NCBI RefSeq assembly: GCF_947179165.1
Contig: NC_077239.1
Location: 34,486,134 to 34,550,133 of the forward strand
Source: Solanum dulcamara
Taxonomy: Eukaryota > Streptophyta > Magnoliopsida > Solanales > Solanaceae
DNA: 64,000 nt
Direction of reading: 5' to 3'
Below the pieces are notes generated by a model, which had not been told where the DNA came from, ran no database searches, and saw only the letters and a program-made list of their open reading frames with translations. Position 1 is the first letter of the stretch, and every line of letters begins with the position of its first letter. The translations under genes were made by a program, and so were the position numbers. Below, piece after piece: positions 44,796 through 56,836 of the stretch.

Positions 44796-46732
44796 CTTTT
44801 CCACTCTAGTTAATTCACCTTCAAGTCCTAATATCTCTAATGCAGAGTTTCGTGATGCCATTTTATTATTGGCTCGACTTATAACCTTTTAATTGAATCA
44901 ACAAAGGGTGACTCATGTGAACGGGAATGTTAACAAAAGGAAATAGGTGAAAAAAGGGAGTATTATCGTAGATAATGACTTTAACCATCGAAAGATGTCA
45001 AAGAGGGAGACATCTAGCAAAGAAAAGTCCTACCCCTCATTTGGCAAGTGTGGAAAGAAATATCTAGGGGAGTGCAGGGATGGTACAGATTGTTTCTATG
45101 GTTATGGTAAGAGTGGAAATAAGAGGAGGGACTGTCCAGTGGGTTTTAGGAAAGGAAGGTAGAGTCATCAATAGGTTCAGCCTTATGCTCCTTTAGATTG
45201 CCCGACTTAGTAGGGTACTTCATTTGGTATGACACGAGTCTTTCAATTTGATTTTTATGCCATGTTAGACCTGGGAATGAAATTTTCTTTATTTTAGTCC
45301 TTATCTTGCTATGGATTTTGATATTACTTTATGCTTCTATTTATGTTATTATGGGTATGGATTTGCTTTATGCATGATATGCTTCCATATGTTGTGGATC
45401 TGTGTAGTCAAGTTTCCATTTCCAAATGAGCTAGTCCTAGAATTGAAAGGTAGCAATTCCATGTTTAAGGGTCAATTAGATGCCTTGAAGCAATGAAAAC
45501 TATTTCCAAAGATTGCATTTACCATCTAGTCCCGTTTAGGGATATAAATTTTTATGCTAGTACTCTTGAGTTAATTTATTTTGTGAATGAGTTTCCAAAA
45601 GTATTTTTTCAATGGTCTCCCAGGCAGTCCGCCTAAAAGGAAAATAGATTTTGGCATCAATTTTATCCCCAATACCCAACCTATGTTTATTCTTCTTTAT
45701 CGAATGACCCAGATAGAATTGAAAGAGTTGAAGAATCAGTTAAAGGTCTAGTTGGACAAGGGTTTTTTATTTATAGACTCATCCTTGAGTAAGTTGAACT
45801 AAAGAAAAGTTAAATCCCAATGGTTGGGAGCATGTGAGGAAGGTTTCGAAGAGTTGAAGGATGAACTTGTTTGTGATGTTCATAGATTGTCCCGTTTAGG
45901 TGTTTGATTAGTTGACTTTGAGGATGGTGGTGTTATTGTGTAAAATTGTACTGAATCATCTCTTTTGGTGGATGTTAAGGCTAAGGAAGATAGTGATCCT
46001 ACTTTGGTTAAGTTGAAGAAGACGGTTGTCAAAAAAGATATTAAGGCTTTCTCTCAAGGGAGAGATGGTGTCTCGAGCAAGGTCGATTATGCATTTCCGA
46101 TTTTGATGGTTTTAGGGATCCTTCCTTTTCAATCTTGATAGCAATGTTAATAATAGTAGATAAGTTATGGCAAATGGGGAGAGAATGGATGATCCTTATT
46201 GTGATTATTATGATAGGCTTAAATGTGTGGTTGTTGTTTTGGGAATGATTTCTATAGGCTATTGATGTATTCTTCCTAAGGCTTTTAATTAATTTTATTA
46301 GATTTATTATAAAATGAGGTTTGAATGTAGTTTTGATGGCATGTGGGTAAATTGGGTGTTTCTTGATTAGAACTAGAGGTTTGTTGAAAGTAGTGGTAAA
46401 GACTTAGGTATATTGGTAAGGTGACCTATCAACTTAATTTTTCGTTGAAGTTAGCCTTGGTTCATCTGATATTCCATGTGTCTTTGTTGAGGAAGTTTGT
46501 ATATGATACTAGCTACATTGTGTCCTTAGACAACTTTGGTGTAACATAGAGTCTTTCATGTGAGGAGGTTCTGGTTGAGATCCAAGACTGGGAAATTAAA
46601 ATGTTGAGAAACTACGGAACAACTTCAGTTAAGGTTTTATGAAGGAACCAAGAGGTTGAGGGTGCTGCATGGGATCCTGAAACTAATTTGATGTCACAAT
46701 ATCCTCATCTCTTTACTACCGTTCCGAGTTGA
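44796..46732 (+). pseudogene. gag-pol wreck of Ty3/gypsy element E2 (copy 1)
   Basis: In order: a gag C-terminus with a decayed knuckle CFYGYGKSGNKRRDC (44947-45162; second Cys is Gly, His is Asn); a protease trace YAMLDLGMKFSLF near 45270 and GMDLLYA near 45350, where LGMDWLH is expected; the reverse transcriptase start IDFGINFIP, LLYRMTQIELKELKNQL (45640-45790); a jump to the integrase linker HRLSRLGV and DGGV (45877-46110); and the integrase C-terminus IGKVTYQLN, LIFHVSLLRKF and YPHLF (46405-46732), ending TGA. Most of reverse transcriptase, RNase H and the integrase core are gone, with many stops and frameshifts. Orientation and order are clear; activity is excluded. Confidence 0.85.
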
Positions 46733-46966
46733 GGTATTTATTTTCTTCATGATCCATTCAGCCCAAACCATGTCTTTTAGTCATGCTCATGTTTTCATAT
46801 GTATTAATGTTCAAGAAATGAGTTTTAAAGTCATGTTTTAGCCCAAGATTGAACATTCCATATTTTATGCATTTTCGAGATGTTTTGCATTCATGTTGGA
46901 TTGCTATGCTTATTTTATGTTAATCTAGTCCAATTCAAGGTCGAATGTTTCCACGGGCAGAAAATT

Positions 46967-47870
46967 TGTAAGATCGCGGGGGTTGGAAAGTTAGAAAAAT
47001 GAGGTCCAAAAGGAGTTCATCAACAATGTTCACTTTTTTGGCACCTGGTGGTCTTTAGGGAGCCTTTCATGGGCCGTGCAAAGGACCACAACATGTGAAG
47101 CTCTATTGTGGTCAATCCTTGTGCAATCATGGATCTTGAGTGAGGACCCCATGAGGCACCATGAGCCTTGGTGGCCTTGTTAGTGGGCACCCCACTCATA
47201 CCCCAGTTAGCCTTCACTCCACGACCCTCACCACATGTCGTAAAGCTCTTTATAGGCCATTATGTGGCTTGTAGAGGTCACCCCCTCAGAATCCAAACCC
47301 ATGTTCATCACCAATGGCACCATAAGCCATGAGGTGTTTCACGAACCATGGTAGGTCCCCCATCTAGGAGATTTCCAGTCCTTAAGTTGAGGGTATTTTG
47401 GTCATTCCCTATGTTTTTAATGAATGTGGATGGTTTTTGGGAGTTTATTCTAAACTATTAACTACCCTAAACCCTTCTAACCCTCTCATTATCTCTCAAA
47501 CTCTCTAAATAAAATCTTCTCTTTAAAAGTGTGCTCTCCAAGCCTTCTTCTTTCTCAAGCAAATTCTAAGGATTTTTTCAAGGTCACGATTCAATTCCCT
47601 GAAATTTAGGGCTTCTAAAGGTCAAGGAATGTGGGAATTCAACCTTGGGCCCTTTCACTCATGGTCTTGAATATTTATTCTCAAATCTTTTATGATTTCA
47701 TCTTCTAAAAAGCCCTAATTTCATGATTTGCATTAGGTCTTCTTAATTATAATATATTTGAATGCTATTATCCTAATTACGCCTAATTCACACTACATTG
47801 CATGATTTCTAGATGAATTTCAAAGACCTATGCTATATGCTAGTTTCAAGTATGATTTATGAGTTATGAT
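46967..47870 (+). repeat. 3' LTR of element E2 (right limit uncertain)
   Basis: It starts TGTAAGATCGCGGG after a decayed polypurine tract (CCACGGGCAGAAAAT) about 235 bp beyond the integrase stop. TGTAAGAC starts are also seen in LTR F1. A CTAAATAAAAT TATA-like site lies at 47505-47514, followed by a pyrimidine-rich leader. No coding sequence. The right edge is where sequence related to the opposite-strand LTRs begins. Confidence 0.65.
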
Positions 47871-49219
47871 GATATACGTTTTTGTGGCATTGGACCTTAA
47901 CTGACACTTAAGACCATTTGAGCTATATCATTAAATCCAATATAACTCCCACATCAAGAAAAGAAAGGCTACTTATCAAGGTAGACTCCATTAGAATATC
48001 TTAACTTGAGTTATTTGTGGATCCACTAGCTAAGCAAGAAAGGCAAACCTATACAGGAAACATAAATAGAGACTAAAGGTTGCTACTTGAGCCTCTAGAC
48101 TGAACCCCACCTTAAAGCCCTTTGGGTGCTTGGTCAATTTTCCAAGGGAAATAATAAATAATAGTCATAACATCATTAGTAAAAGGCAATAGTAGATACC
48201 AATTCATCATCAAAAGAAGTGAAACAATTCCTAAAACTATGTGCCTCTCTATTTTAGATGTGGCGCGCTTCACACCGATAAGAAGGACTCTACTAGACTC
48301 GGCTTCTATAAGGATCCAAGACTAGGGCCTAGATGTGGCATGGCGAAGGAGAAACCTGTAGGTAACTCACCCAAGCCTCTTAACATTTTATTGGCCTTTC
48401 ATTGGTAATGACAATCAATAACAAGTGGAAGAAAAGGGGAAAGATAGACTAAGGGAAAACATCATAATAAGAACGATAGTAGTCAAGCTTCAACTTAATT
48501 ATGTCCACCATACTTCTATCCTTTAGACTTGACGGGGGCTAAGATAAGTCCCTAGCTCACCTTCAATCAAAATAGAATGAAATGACATAATACACTTCAA
48601 AAAGTTTCAACGTATCATAATATAGAAAGATAAAAGAATATTATTCCTGAAATATGGAAACTTACCAAAAGTAGCCATCAAGGAAATCTTACTTAGCCAT
48701 ATGGAGGAGAGTGAGAAGGAATGCCAGTCCCTAAATGGTGATAATATGTAGGTAAAATTATGTGATAGTACTTTGAATGTACTAGGTATGTAGGCATGCA
48801 GTGTAATGAAAATCATTAAAACATTTTAAAGTAAAGTACATGAGTAAGTGCATGCAAGAGTGATCAAGTAAATACCATTTGAAACATTCATTTATTGAAA
48901 GATGACTATAACCAACATTAGAATCACGTGAGCTATAACAAGGAATCCAATGTAACCCCCTATATTGGAAGGAGAGACTACTTTCCAAGTAGAACTCTAT
49001 GAACATTCAATACTTTAACATTTAATGGCCATTGGTGAATCCACTAGACTAGCCTACAAGGGCTCTTATATTGGCACATAGTTCAAGAAACTAGAGGTAG
49101 CTACTAGGATTCCCTTACCAAACACCACCTCAAGTCTCATTCGGTTCTAACTGAAATCCCGCTGAAATAGCATATTATAGTAACATAAACATACTTATAA
49201 TTGGAGACATCAAATAATC
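47871..49219 (-). repeat. Antisense retroelement-derived segment between E2 LTR and LTR I
   Basis: Two related stretches (47880-48170 and 48890-49170) share GGATCCACTAG and CCTCAAGTC-type blocks with LTR F1 at 58735-58990. At 48255-48330, read on the minus strand, it has GAGTCTAGTAGAGTCC and GAAGCGCGCCACATCT, matching the leader after the PBS in A, B and D. This suggests an antisense LTR plus leader, heavily decayed. No ORF is credible here. Confidence 0.55.
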
Positions 49220-49694
49220 TGTCATGACCCAACCCCGTAAGTCACGACTAGGGTCTAACTTGGACCCCCCGTATACCTACCTATCAATTATAGTCATATT
49301 GAACTATGAACAAGGTGATACTACTCATAAAAAACCCCAATGAGTTAAAACTTTTTCGTGTACGTATGGCCTCCTTCACTCGTCTCATAACACATAAAGG
49401 CATGCAAGCCGACAAGGCTGCTGTAACATAAAAATACTCATAAAATATTGTATAGGCATAATCAAAACAAACTCACAAACATCCCGTATCCATATATCTA
49501 CAGACCTCTAGGAATAGTAACAACAACATATGGTGGGACAGGGCCCCCGCCGTACCCCTGAATGTACAAATATATACATTAAGCGACCAGCATTAAAATT
49601 TAGGCTCCAGAACAGTGAAGCACGTCCGACACAGCTGAGAGGAATTCCTAAGCTAACGGATCTCCAGAATGAACATCTGTACCTACGGGCATGA
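49220..49694 (-). repeat. LTR I fragment at the end of duplication copy 1
   Basis: It begins TGTCATGACCCAACCCC on the plus strand, the reverse complement of an LTR end, and is cut at 49694 by the duplication junction. The complete right part is in copy 2 (55202-56836). Confidence 0.88.
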
Positions 49695-50777
49695 AATGTA
49701 GCCCCTAATGGCATTTAGAGGGCAGCTAGAATGACTATACTATTACTTGAATCCTCAGACGATAGTTTAGTCCTCTTACATAGTTGAGTCTCTGATGTCA
49801 ATTTAAATTGCATATAGTTACTCACGACTCTACTCGTGTATACTGTAACCCTTCTTTCACCGAGTCCCGGGCCGGGTACATTATTGTGCACAATTCACTG
49901 CATCACTCATCGAGCCCCTCACTAGAGGGCCGGGTACGTATGTATATATATAATAATGGGTTGGAATAAGGTGGTGATGGCACTAGGGCCATGATGATTT
50001 TACAGATGTGATTCACCGGACCCCAGAAGGGGCCGGCTATATGATATAATTTGAACATGCATACTTCTATGATTCATCGAGTACAAGTACATGTTTCTGA
50101 TTTGATAATTTGTTCCCCTACTCCTCTATTTCGGATATACCTCTAGTTATATTATGTTACACTTTACATACTCAGTACATATGTCGTACTGACTCCCTTT
50201 CTTTGGGGGGGACTATGTTTCATGCCCACAGGAATAGGTGCACAGGTTGGGGATCCGCTAGTGTAAGAGTCCCACTCAGTAACCCAAGAGTGCTCCATTA
50301 TGCTGGAGCCTGATTTTGGGTACTAAACTCTGATGTGCATATTAGTTTTGTTCACGAGTAGGACGGGGGCCCAGTCCCACCTTATGTTACTGTTTTCTTA
50401 CTCTTAGAGGTCTGTTGATACAGATGTGGGTTGTACGTATGTAAGTTATGTGTGTATATAAGTGTATATAAGCTGTATATGCACTGTATATGAACTGTAT
50501 ATGAGTGGTATATGAGTCGAATATGCGTGAATGTACAGTTGTGCTGATATAACTTATGATTTAGGATGTTTCCTGTGTCGTGGCGGCCTTGTCAGCTTGC
50601 GTATATGTGTATCATGGAACGATCCTATAGGTTACAATAGCCTTGTCGGCTTGTATGTTTTCTTATCTGTTGGTGTATTTTGAGTGTGATTAGGAGATAG
50701 ACTAGGTATAGTTGGCCGGGTATACAGGTGTATCTAGTTCAGGCACTTGTCACGGCCTACGAGGTTGGGTCGTGACA

Positions 50778-52714
50778 CTTTTCCACTCTAGTTAATTCAC
50801 CTTCAAGTCCTAATATCTCTAATGCAGAGTTTCGTGATGCCATTTTATTATTGGCTCGACTTATAACCTTTTAATTGAATCAACAAAGGGTGACTCATGT
50901 GAACGGGAATGTTAACAAAAGGAAATAGGTGAAAAAAGGGAGTATTATCGTAGATAATGACTTTAACCATCGAAAGATGTCAAAGAGGGAGACATCTAGC
51001 AAAGAAAAGTCCTACCCCTCATTTGGCAAGTGTGGAAAGAAATATCTAGGGGAGTGCAGGGATGGTACAGATTGTTTCTATGGTTATGGTAAGAGTGGAA
51101 ATAAGAGGAGGGACTGTCCAGTGGGTTTTAGGAAAGGAAGGTAGAGTCATCAATAGGTTCAGCCTTATGCTCCTTTAGATTGCCCGACTTAGTAGGGTAC
51201 TTCATTTGGTATGACACGAGTCTTTCAATTTGATTTTTATGCCATGTTAGACCTGGGAATGAAATTTTCTTTATTTTAGTCCTTATCTTGCTATGGATTT
51301 TGATATTACTTTATGCTTCTATTTATGTTATTATGGGTATGGATTTGCTTTATGCATGATATGCTTCCATATGTTGTGGATCTGTGTAGTCAAGTTTCCA
51401 TTTCCAAATGAGCTAGTCCTAGAATTGAAAGGTAGCAATTCCATGTTTAAGGGTCAATTAGATGCCTTGAAGCAATGAAAACTATTTCCAAAGATTGCAT
51501 TTACCATCTAGTCCCGTTTAGGGATATAAATTTTTATGCTAGTACTCTTGAGTTAATTTATTTTGTGAATGAGTTTCCAAAAGTATTTTTTCAATGGTCT
51601 CCCAGGCAGTCCGCCTAAAAGGAAAATAGATTTTGGCATCAATTTTATCCCCAATACCCAACCTATGTTTATTCTTCTTTATCGAATGACCCAGATAGAA
51701 TTGAAAGAGTTGAAGAATCAGTTAAAGGTCTAGTTGGACAAGGGTTTTTTATTTATAGACTCATCCTTGAGTAAGTTGAACTAAAGAAAAGTTAAATCCC
51801 AATGGTTGGGAGCATGTGAGGAAGGTTTCGAAGAGTTGAAGGATGAACTTGTTTGTGATGTTCATAGATTGTCCCGTTTAGGTGTTTGATTAGTTGACTT
51901 TGAGGATGGTGGTGTTATTGTGTAAAATTGTACTGAATCATCTCTTTTGGTGGATGTTAAGGCTAAGGAAGATAGTGATCCTACTTTGGTTAAGTTGAAG
52001 AAGACGGTTGTCAAAAAAGATATTAAGGCTTTCTCTCAAGGGAGAGATGGTGTCTCGAGCAAGGTCGATTATGCATTTCCGATTTTGATGGTTTTAGGGA
52101 TCCTTCCTTTTCAATCTTGATAGCAATGTTAATAATAGTAGATAAGTTATGGCAAATGGGGAGAGAATGGATGATCCTTATTGTGATTATTATGATAGGC
52201 TTAAATGTGTGGTTGTTGTTTTGGGAATGATTTCTATAGGCTATTGATGTATTCTTCCTAAGGCTTTTAATTAATTTTATTAGATTTATTATAAAATGAG
52301 GTTTGAATGTAGTTTTGATGGCATGTGGGTAAATTGGGTGTTTCTTGATTAGAACTAGAGGTTTGTTGAAAGTAGTGGTAAAGACTTAGGTATATTGGTA
52401 AGGTGACCTATCAACTTAATTTTTCGTTGAAGTTAGCCTTGGTTCATCTGATATTCCATGTGTCTTTGTTGAGGAAGTTTGTATATGATACTAGCTACAT
52501 TGTGTCCTTAGACAACTTTGGTGTAACATAGAGTCTTTCATGTGAGGAGGTTCTGGTTGAGATCCAAGACTGGGAAATTAAAATGTTGAGAAACTACGGA
52601 ACAACTTCAGTTAAGGTTTTATGAAGGAACCAAGAGGTTGAGGGTGCTGCATGGGATCCTGAAACTAATTTGATGTCACAATATCCTCATCTCTTTACTA
52701 CCGTTCCGAGTTGA
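50778..52714 (+). pseudogene. gag-pol wreck of element E2 (copy 2)
   Basis: Identical to 44796-46732 wherever compared, with the same decayed knuckle (50929-51144), reverse transcriptase start (51622-51772), integrase linker and C-terminus, and the same stops. All damage therefore predates the duplication. Confidence 0.88.
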
Positions 52715-52948
52715 GGTATTTATTTTCTTCATGATCCATTCAGCCCAAACCATGTCTTTTAGTCATGCTCATGTTTTCATATGTATTAATGTTCAAGAAA
52801 TGAGTTTTAAAGTCATGTTTTAGCCCAAGATTGAACATTCCATATTTTATGCATTTTCGAGATGTTTTGCATTCATGTTGGATTGCTATGCTTATTTTAT
52901 GTTAATCTAGTCCAATTCAAGGTCGAATGTTTCCACGGGCAGAAAATT

Positions 52949-53852
52949 TGTAAGATCGCGGGGGTTGGAAAGTTAGAAAAATGAGGTCCAAAAGGAGTTC
53001 ATCAACAATGTTCACTTTTTTGGCACCTGGTGGTCTTTAGGGAGCCTTTCATGGGCCGTGCAAAGGACCACAACATGTGAAGCTCTATTGTGGTCAATCC
53101 TTGTGCAATCATGGATCTTGAGTGAGGACCCCATGAGGCACCATGAGCCTTGGTGGCCTTGTTAGTGGGCACCCCACTCATACCCCAGTTAGCCTTCACT
53201 CCACGACCCTCACCACATGTCGTAAAGCTCTTTATAGGCCATTATGTGGCTTGTAGAGGTCACCCCCTCAGAATCCAAACCCATGTTCATCACCAATGGC
53301 ACCATAAGCCATGAGGTGTTTCACGAACCATGGTAGGTCCCCCATCTAGGAGATTTCCAGTCCTTAAGTTGAGGGTATTTTGGTCATTCCCTATGTTTTT
53401 AATGAATGTGGATGGTTTTTGGGAGTTTATTCTAAACTATTAACTACCCTAAACCCTTCTAACCCTCTCATTATCTCTCAAACTCTCTAAATAAAATCTT
53501 CTCTTTAAAAGTGTGCTCTCCAAGCCTTCTTCTTTCTCAAGCAAATTCTAAGGATTTTTTCAAGGTCACGATTCAATTCCCTGAAATTTAGGGCTTCTAA
53601 AGGTCAAGGAATGTGGGAATTCAACCTTGGGCCCTTTCACTCATGGTCTTGAATATTTATTCTCAAATCTTTTATGATTTCATCTTCTAAAAAGCCCTAA
53701 TTTCATGATTTGCATTAGGTCTTCTTAATTATAATATATTTGAATGCTATTATCCTAATTACGCCTAATTCACACTACATTGCATGATTTCTAGATGAAT
53801 TTCAAAGACCTATGCTATATGCTAGTTTCAAGTATGATTTATGAGTTATGAT
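52949..53852 (+). repeat. 3' LTR of element E2 (copy 2)
   Basis: Copy of 46967-47870, including the TGTAAGATCGCGGG start and the CTAAATAAAAT site. Confidence 0.65.
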
Positions 53853-55201
53853 GATATACGTTTTTGTGGCATTGGACCTTAACTGACACTTAAGACCATT
53901 TGAGCTATATCATTAAATCCAATATAACTCCCACATCAAGAAAAGAAAGGCTACTTATCAAGGTAGACTCCATTAGAATATCTTAACTTGAGTTATTTGT
54001 GGATCCACTAGCTAAGCAAGAAAGGCAAACCTATACAGGAAACATAAATAGAGACTAAAGGTTGCTACTTGAGCCTCTAGACTGAACCCCACCTTAAAGC
54101 CCTTTGGGTGCTTGGTCAATTTTCCAAGGGAAATAATAAATAATAGTCATAACATCATTAGTAAAAGGCAATAGTAGATACCAATTCATCATCAAAAGAA
54201 GTGAAACAATTCCTAAAACTATGTGCCTCTCTATTTTAGATGTGGCGCGCTTCACACCGATAAGAAGGACTCTACTAGACTCGGCTTCTATAAGGATCCA
54301 AGACTAGGGCCTAGATGTGGCATGGCGAAGGAGAAACCTGTAGGTAACTCACCCAAGCCTCTTAACATTTTATTGGCCTTTCATTGGTAATGACAATCAA
54401 TAACAAGTGGAAGAAAAGGGGAAAGATAGACTAAGGGAAAACATCATAATAAGAACGATAGTAGTCAAGCTTCAACTTAATTATGTCCACCATACTTCTA
54501 TCCTTTAGACTTGACGGGGGCTAAGATAAGTCCCTAGCTCACCTTCAATCAAAATAGAATGAAATGACATAATACACTTCAAAAAGTTTCAACGTATCAT
54601 AATATAGAAAGATAAAAGAATATTATTCCTGAAATATGGAAACTTACCAAAAGTAGCCATCAAGGAAATCTTACTTAGCCATATGGAGGAGAGTGAGAAG
54701 GAATGCCAGTCCCTAAATGGTGATAATATGTAGGTAAAATTATGTGATAGTACTTTGAATGTACTAGGTATGTAGGCATGCAGTGTAATGAAAATCATTA
54801 AAACATTTTAAAGTAAAGTACATGAGTAAGTGCATGCAAGAGTGATCAAGTAAATACCATTTGAAACATTCATTTATTGAAAGATGACTATAACCAACAT
54901 TAGAATCACGTGAGCTATAACAAGGAATCCAATGTAACCCCCTATATTGGAAGGAGAGACTACTTTCCAAGTAGAACTCTATGAACATTCAATACTTTAA
55001 CATTTAATGGCCATTGGTGAATCCACTAGACTAGCCTACAAGGGCTCTTATATTGGCACATAGTTCAAGAAACTAGAGGTAGCTACTAGGATTCCCTTAC
55101 CAAACACCACCTCAAGTCTCATTCGGTTCTAACTGAAATCCCGCTGAAATAGCATATTATAGTAACATAAACATACTTATAATTGGAGACATCAAATAAT
55201 C
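53853..55201 (-). repeat. Antisense retroelement-derived segment (copy 2)
   Basis: Copy of 47871-49219; no distinguishing change seen. Confidence 0.55.
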
Positions 55202-56836
55202 TGTCATGACCCAACCCCGTAAGTCACGACTAGGGTCTAACTTGGACCCCCCATATACCTACCTATCAATTATAGTCATATTGAACTATGAACAAGGTGA
55301 TACTACTCATAAAAAACCCCAATGAGTTAAAACTTTTTCGTGTACGTATGGCCTCCTTCACTCGTCTCATAACACATAAAGGCATGCAAGCCGACAAGGC
55401 TGCTGTAACATAAAAATACTCATAAAATATTGTATAGGCATAATCAAAACAAACTCACAAACATCCCGTATCCATATATCTACAGACCTCTAGGAATAGT
55501 AACAACAACATATGGTGGGACAGGGCCCCCGCCGTACCCCTGAATGTACAAATATATACATTAAGCGACCAGCATTAAAATTTAGGCTCCAGAACAGTGA
55601 AGCACGTCCGACACAGCTGAGAGGAATTCCTAAGCTAACGGATCTCCAGAATGAACATCTGTACCTACGGGCATGAAATGCAGCCCTCCAAGAAAAGGGG
55701 GGCCAGTACGATATATGTACTGAGTATGTAAAGCATAACACATCATAACTGAGGCCATAACTGAAATAGGGATGCAGGGGACAAGTATAATAACTTAACG
55801 AATTACTGTACCTACACCTTACGATATGTAAATCATACACAACATCATATGTTGTGCCCGGCCCTCTAGTGAACTCAGTGTCATAAGCGTTTTCTCATAT
55901 TCACATGTCATTGTATCATCACGTATTTTATTTTATCATATCATCATATATGGTATCATATCATCGTATACGGTATAATCTTATCATGTATATCATCGTA
56001 TTATACCCGATTTACTACGGGGCTCATGGTCACAATGTATCACTTTAATCTCATATGCATGCCTACATAAAGTATCTGGTCCTTTAGTGAGGGACTCGGT
56101 GAATGGAGTGGTGTACGTCTATAGCATACCATCATAATATACATATGTACCCGACCCTCTAAGGAGGAACTCGGTGTTCCTTCCTTATTTCACCACATGT
56201 ACTATCATATTACAGCCGGCCCGAGACTCGGTGAATAATCATATCGTCATAACATATAACATATATCATATATCACACCTCATATATGTCATCGTCTCTT
56301 CGTGCGTGGAACTATACACATCCGGCCCAAGATGCGGTGAAAGAAGTAGTAAAACTATGCATGATAACGTTTTCGGCCCATCGTGGGACTCAAGAAAGGA
56401 TGGGTTATGGTATGCACGAGTAGAGTAGTGAGAAATCATATGCAACTAAGTCATTGTTTGAGACTCGATGAAATAGTCAAGTGAACCGTCACCTGAAGAC
56501 CAGGAAGGTACTTATCCGAAGTGCCCTTTAGATGTCATTAGGGCTTACATCAGTTGGGGCTTCAGGAATCACAGACATGCATCAAGACAATGCCACGCAG
56601 TTTATGCAATCAGAAATATAGTTATGAAATTAGAGACACAATTATGCAATCAGAGACACGGTTATGAAATCAGAGACACAGTTATGAAATTAGAGACATT
56701 GATCGTTTCAGAGCCTTCAATAAAAGGAGTATCTCCACTTACTATTCAACATATAGAAGGCTCGAGAATAATAGTTTGGCTACTTTCAGACTCTAAATGG
56801 TCAGAAGTGACTACAAGTCACGAGTTACACTCAGAT
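55202..56836 (-). repeat. LTR I, B family, inverted, 5' truncated
   Basis: Reverse complement of the B LTR from its end to just beyond the 21-bp repeats (56600-56705). It includes the hairpin array at 55855-56400 with GATATGATACCGTATA repeats near 55940-55985. Homology ends at ACACTCAGA (56836), equivalent to B1 about 9260, so the first 2 kb of the LTR is missing. Confidence 0.85.

Larger units (their letters stand above)
43713..49694 (+). repeat. 5,982-bp tandem duplication, copy 1
   Basis: Every base I compared recurs 5,982 bp downstream; the only difference noticed is G at 49271 against A at 55253. Left boundary: after 43712 (TTAATGTAGCCC here, GAAATGTAGCCC at the junction). The parental left and right ends share AATG. 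It spans the right part of LTR E, the E2 gag-pol wreck, its LTR, antisense retroelement sequence and the start of inverted LTR I. Confidence 0.95.
49695..55676 (+). repeat. 5,982-bp tandem duplication, copy 2
   Basis: Copy of 43713-49694 in direct orientation with no spacer. Contents at +5,982: end of LTR E (to 50777), E2 gag-pol wreck (50778-52714), E2 LTR (52949-53852), antisense segment (53853-55201) and LTR I start (55202-55676). Beyond 55676 the sequence continues naturally into the rest of LTR I, so the right end of copy 2 is the original one. Confidence 0.95.

Noticed and set aside
48607..49006. Overlapping minus-strand frames of about 70 codons
   Set aside because: They lie in decayed LTR-like sequence, are repeated only because of the tandem duplication and have no recognisable domain.
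43713..55676. The 5,982-bp repeats as a pair of LTRs of one giant element
   Set aside because: The copies abut with no internal region between them, lack TG...CA ends and contain unrelated element fragments in both orientations.
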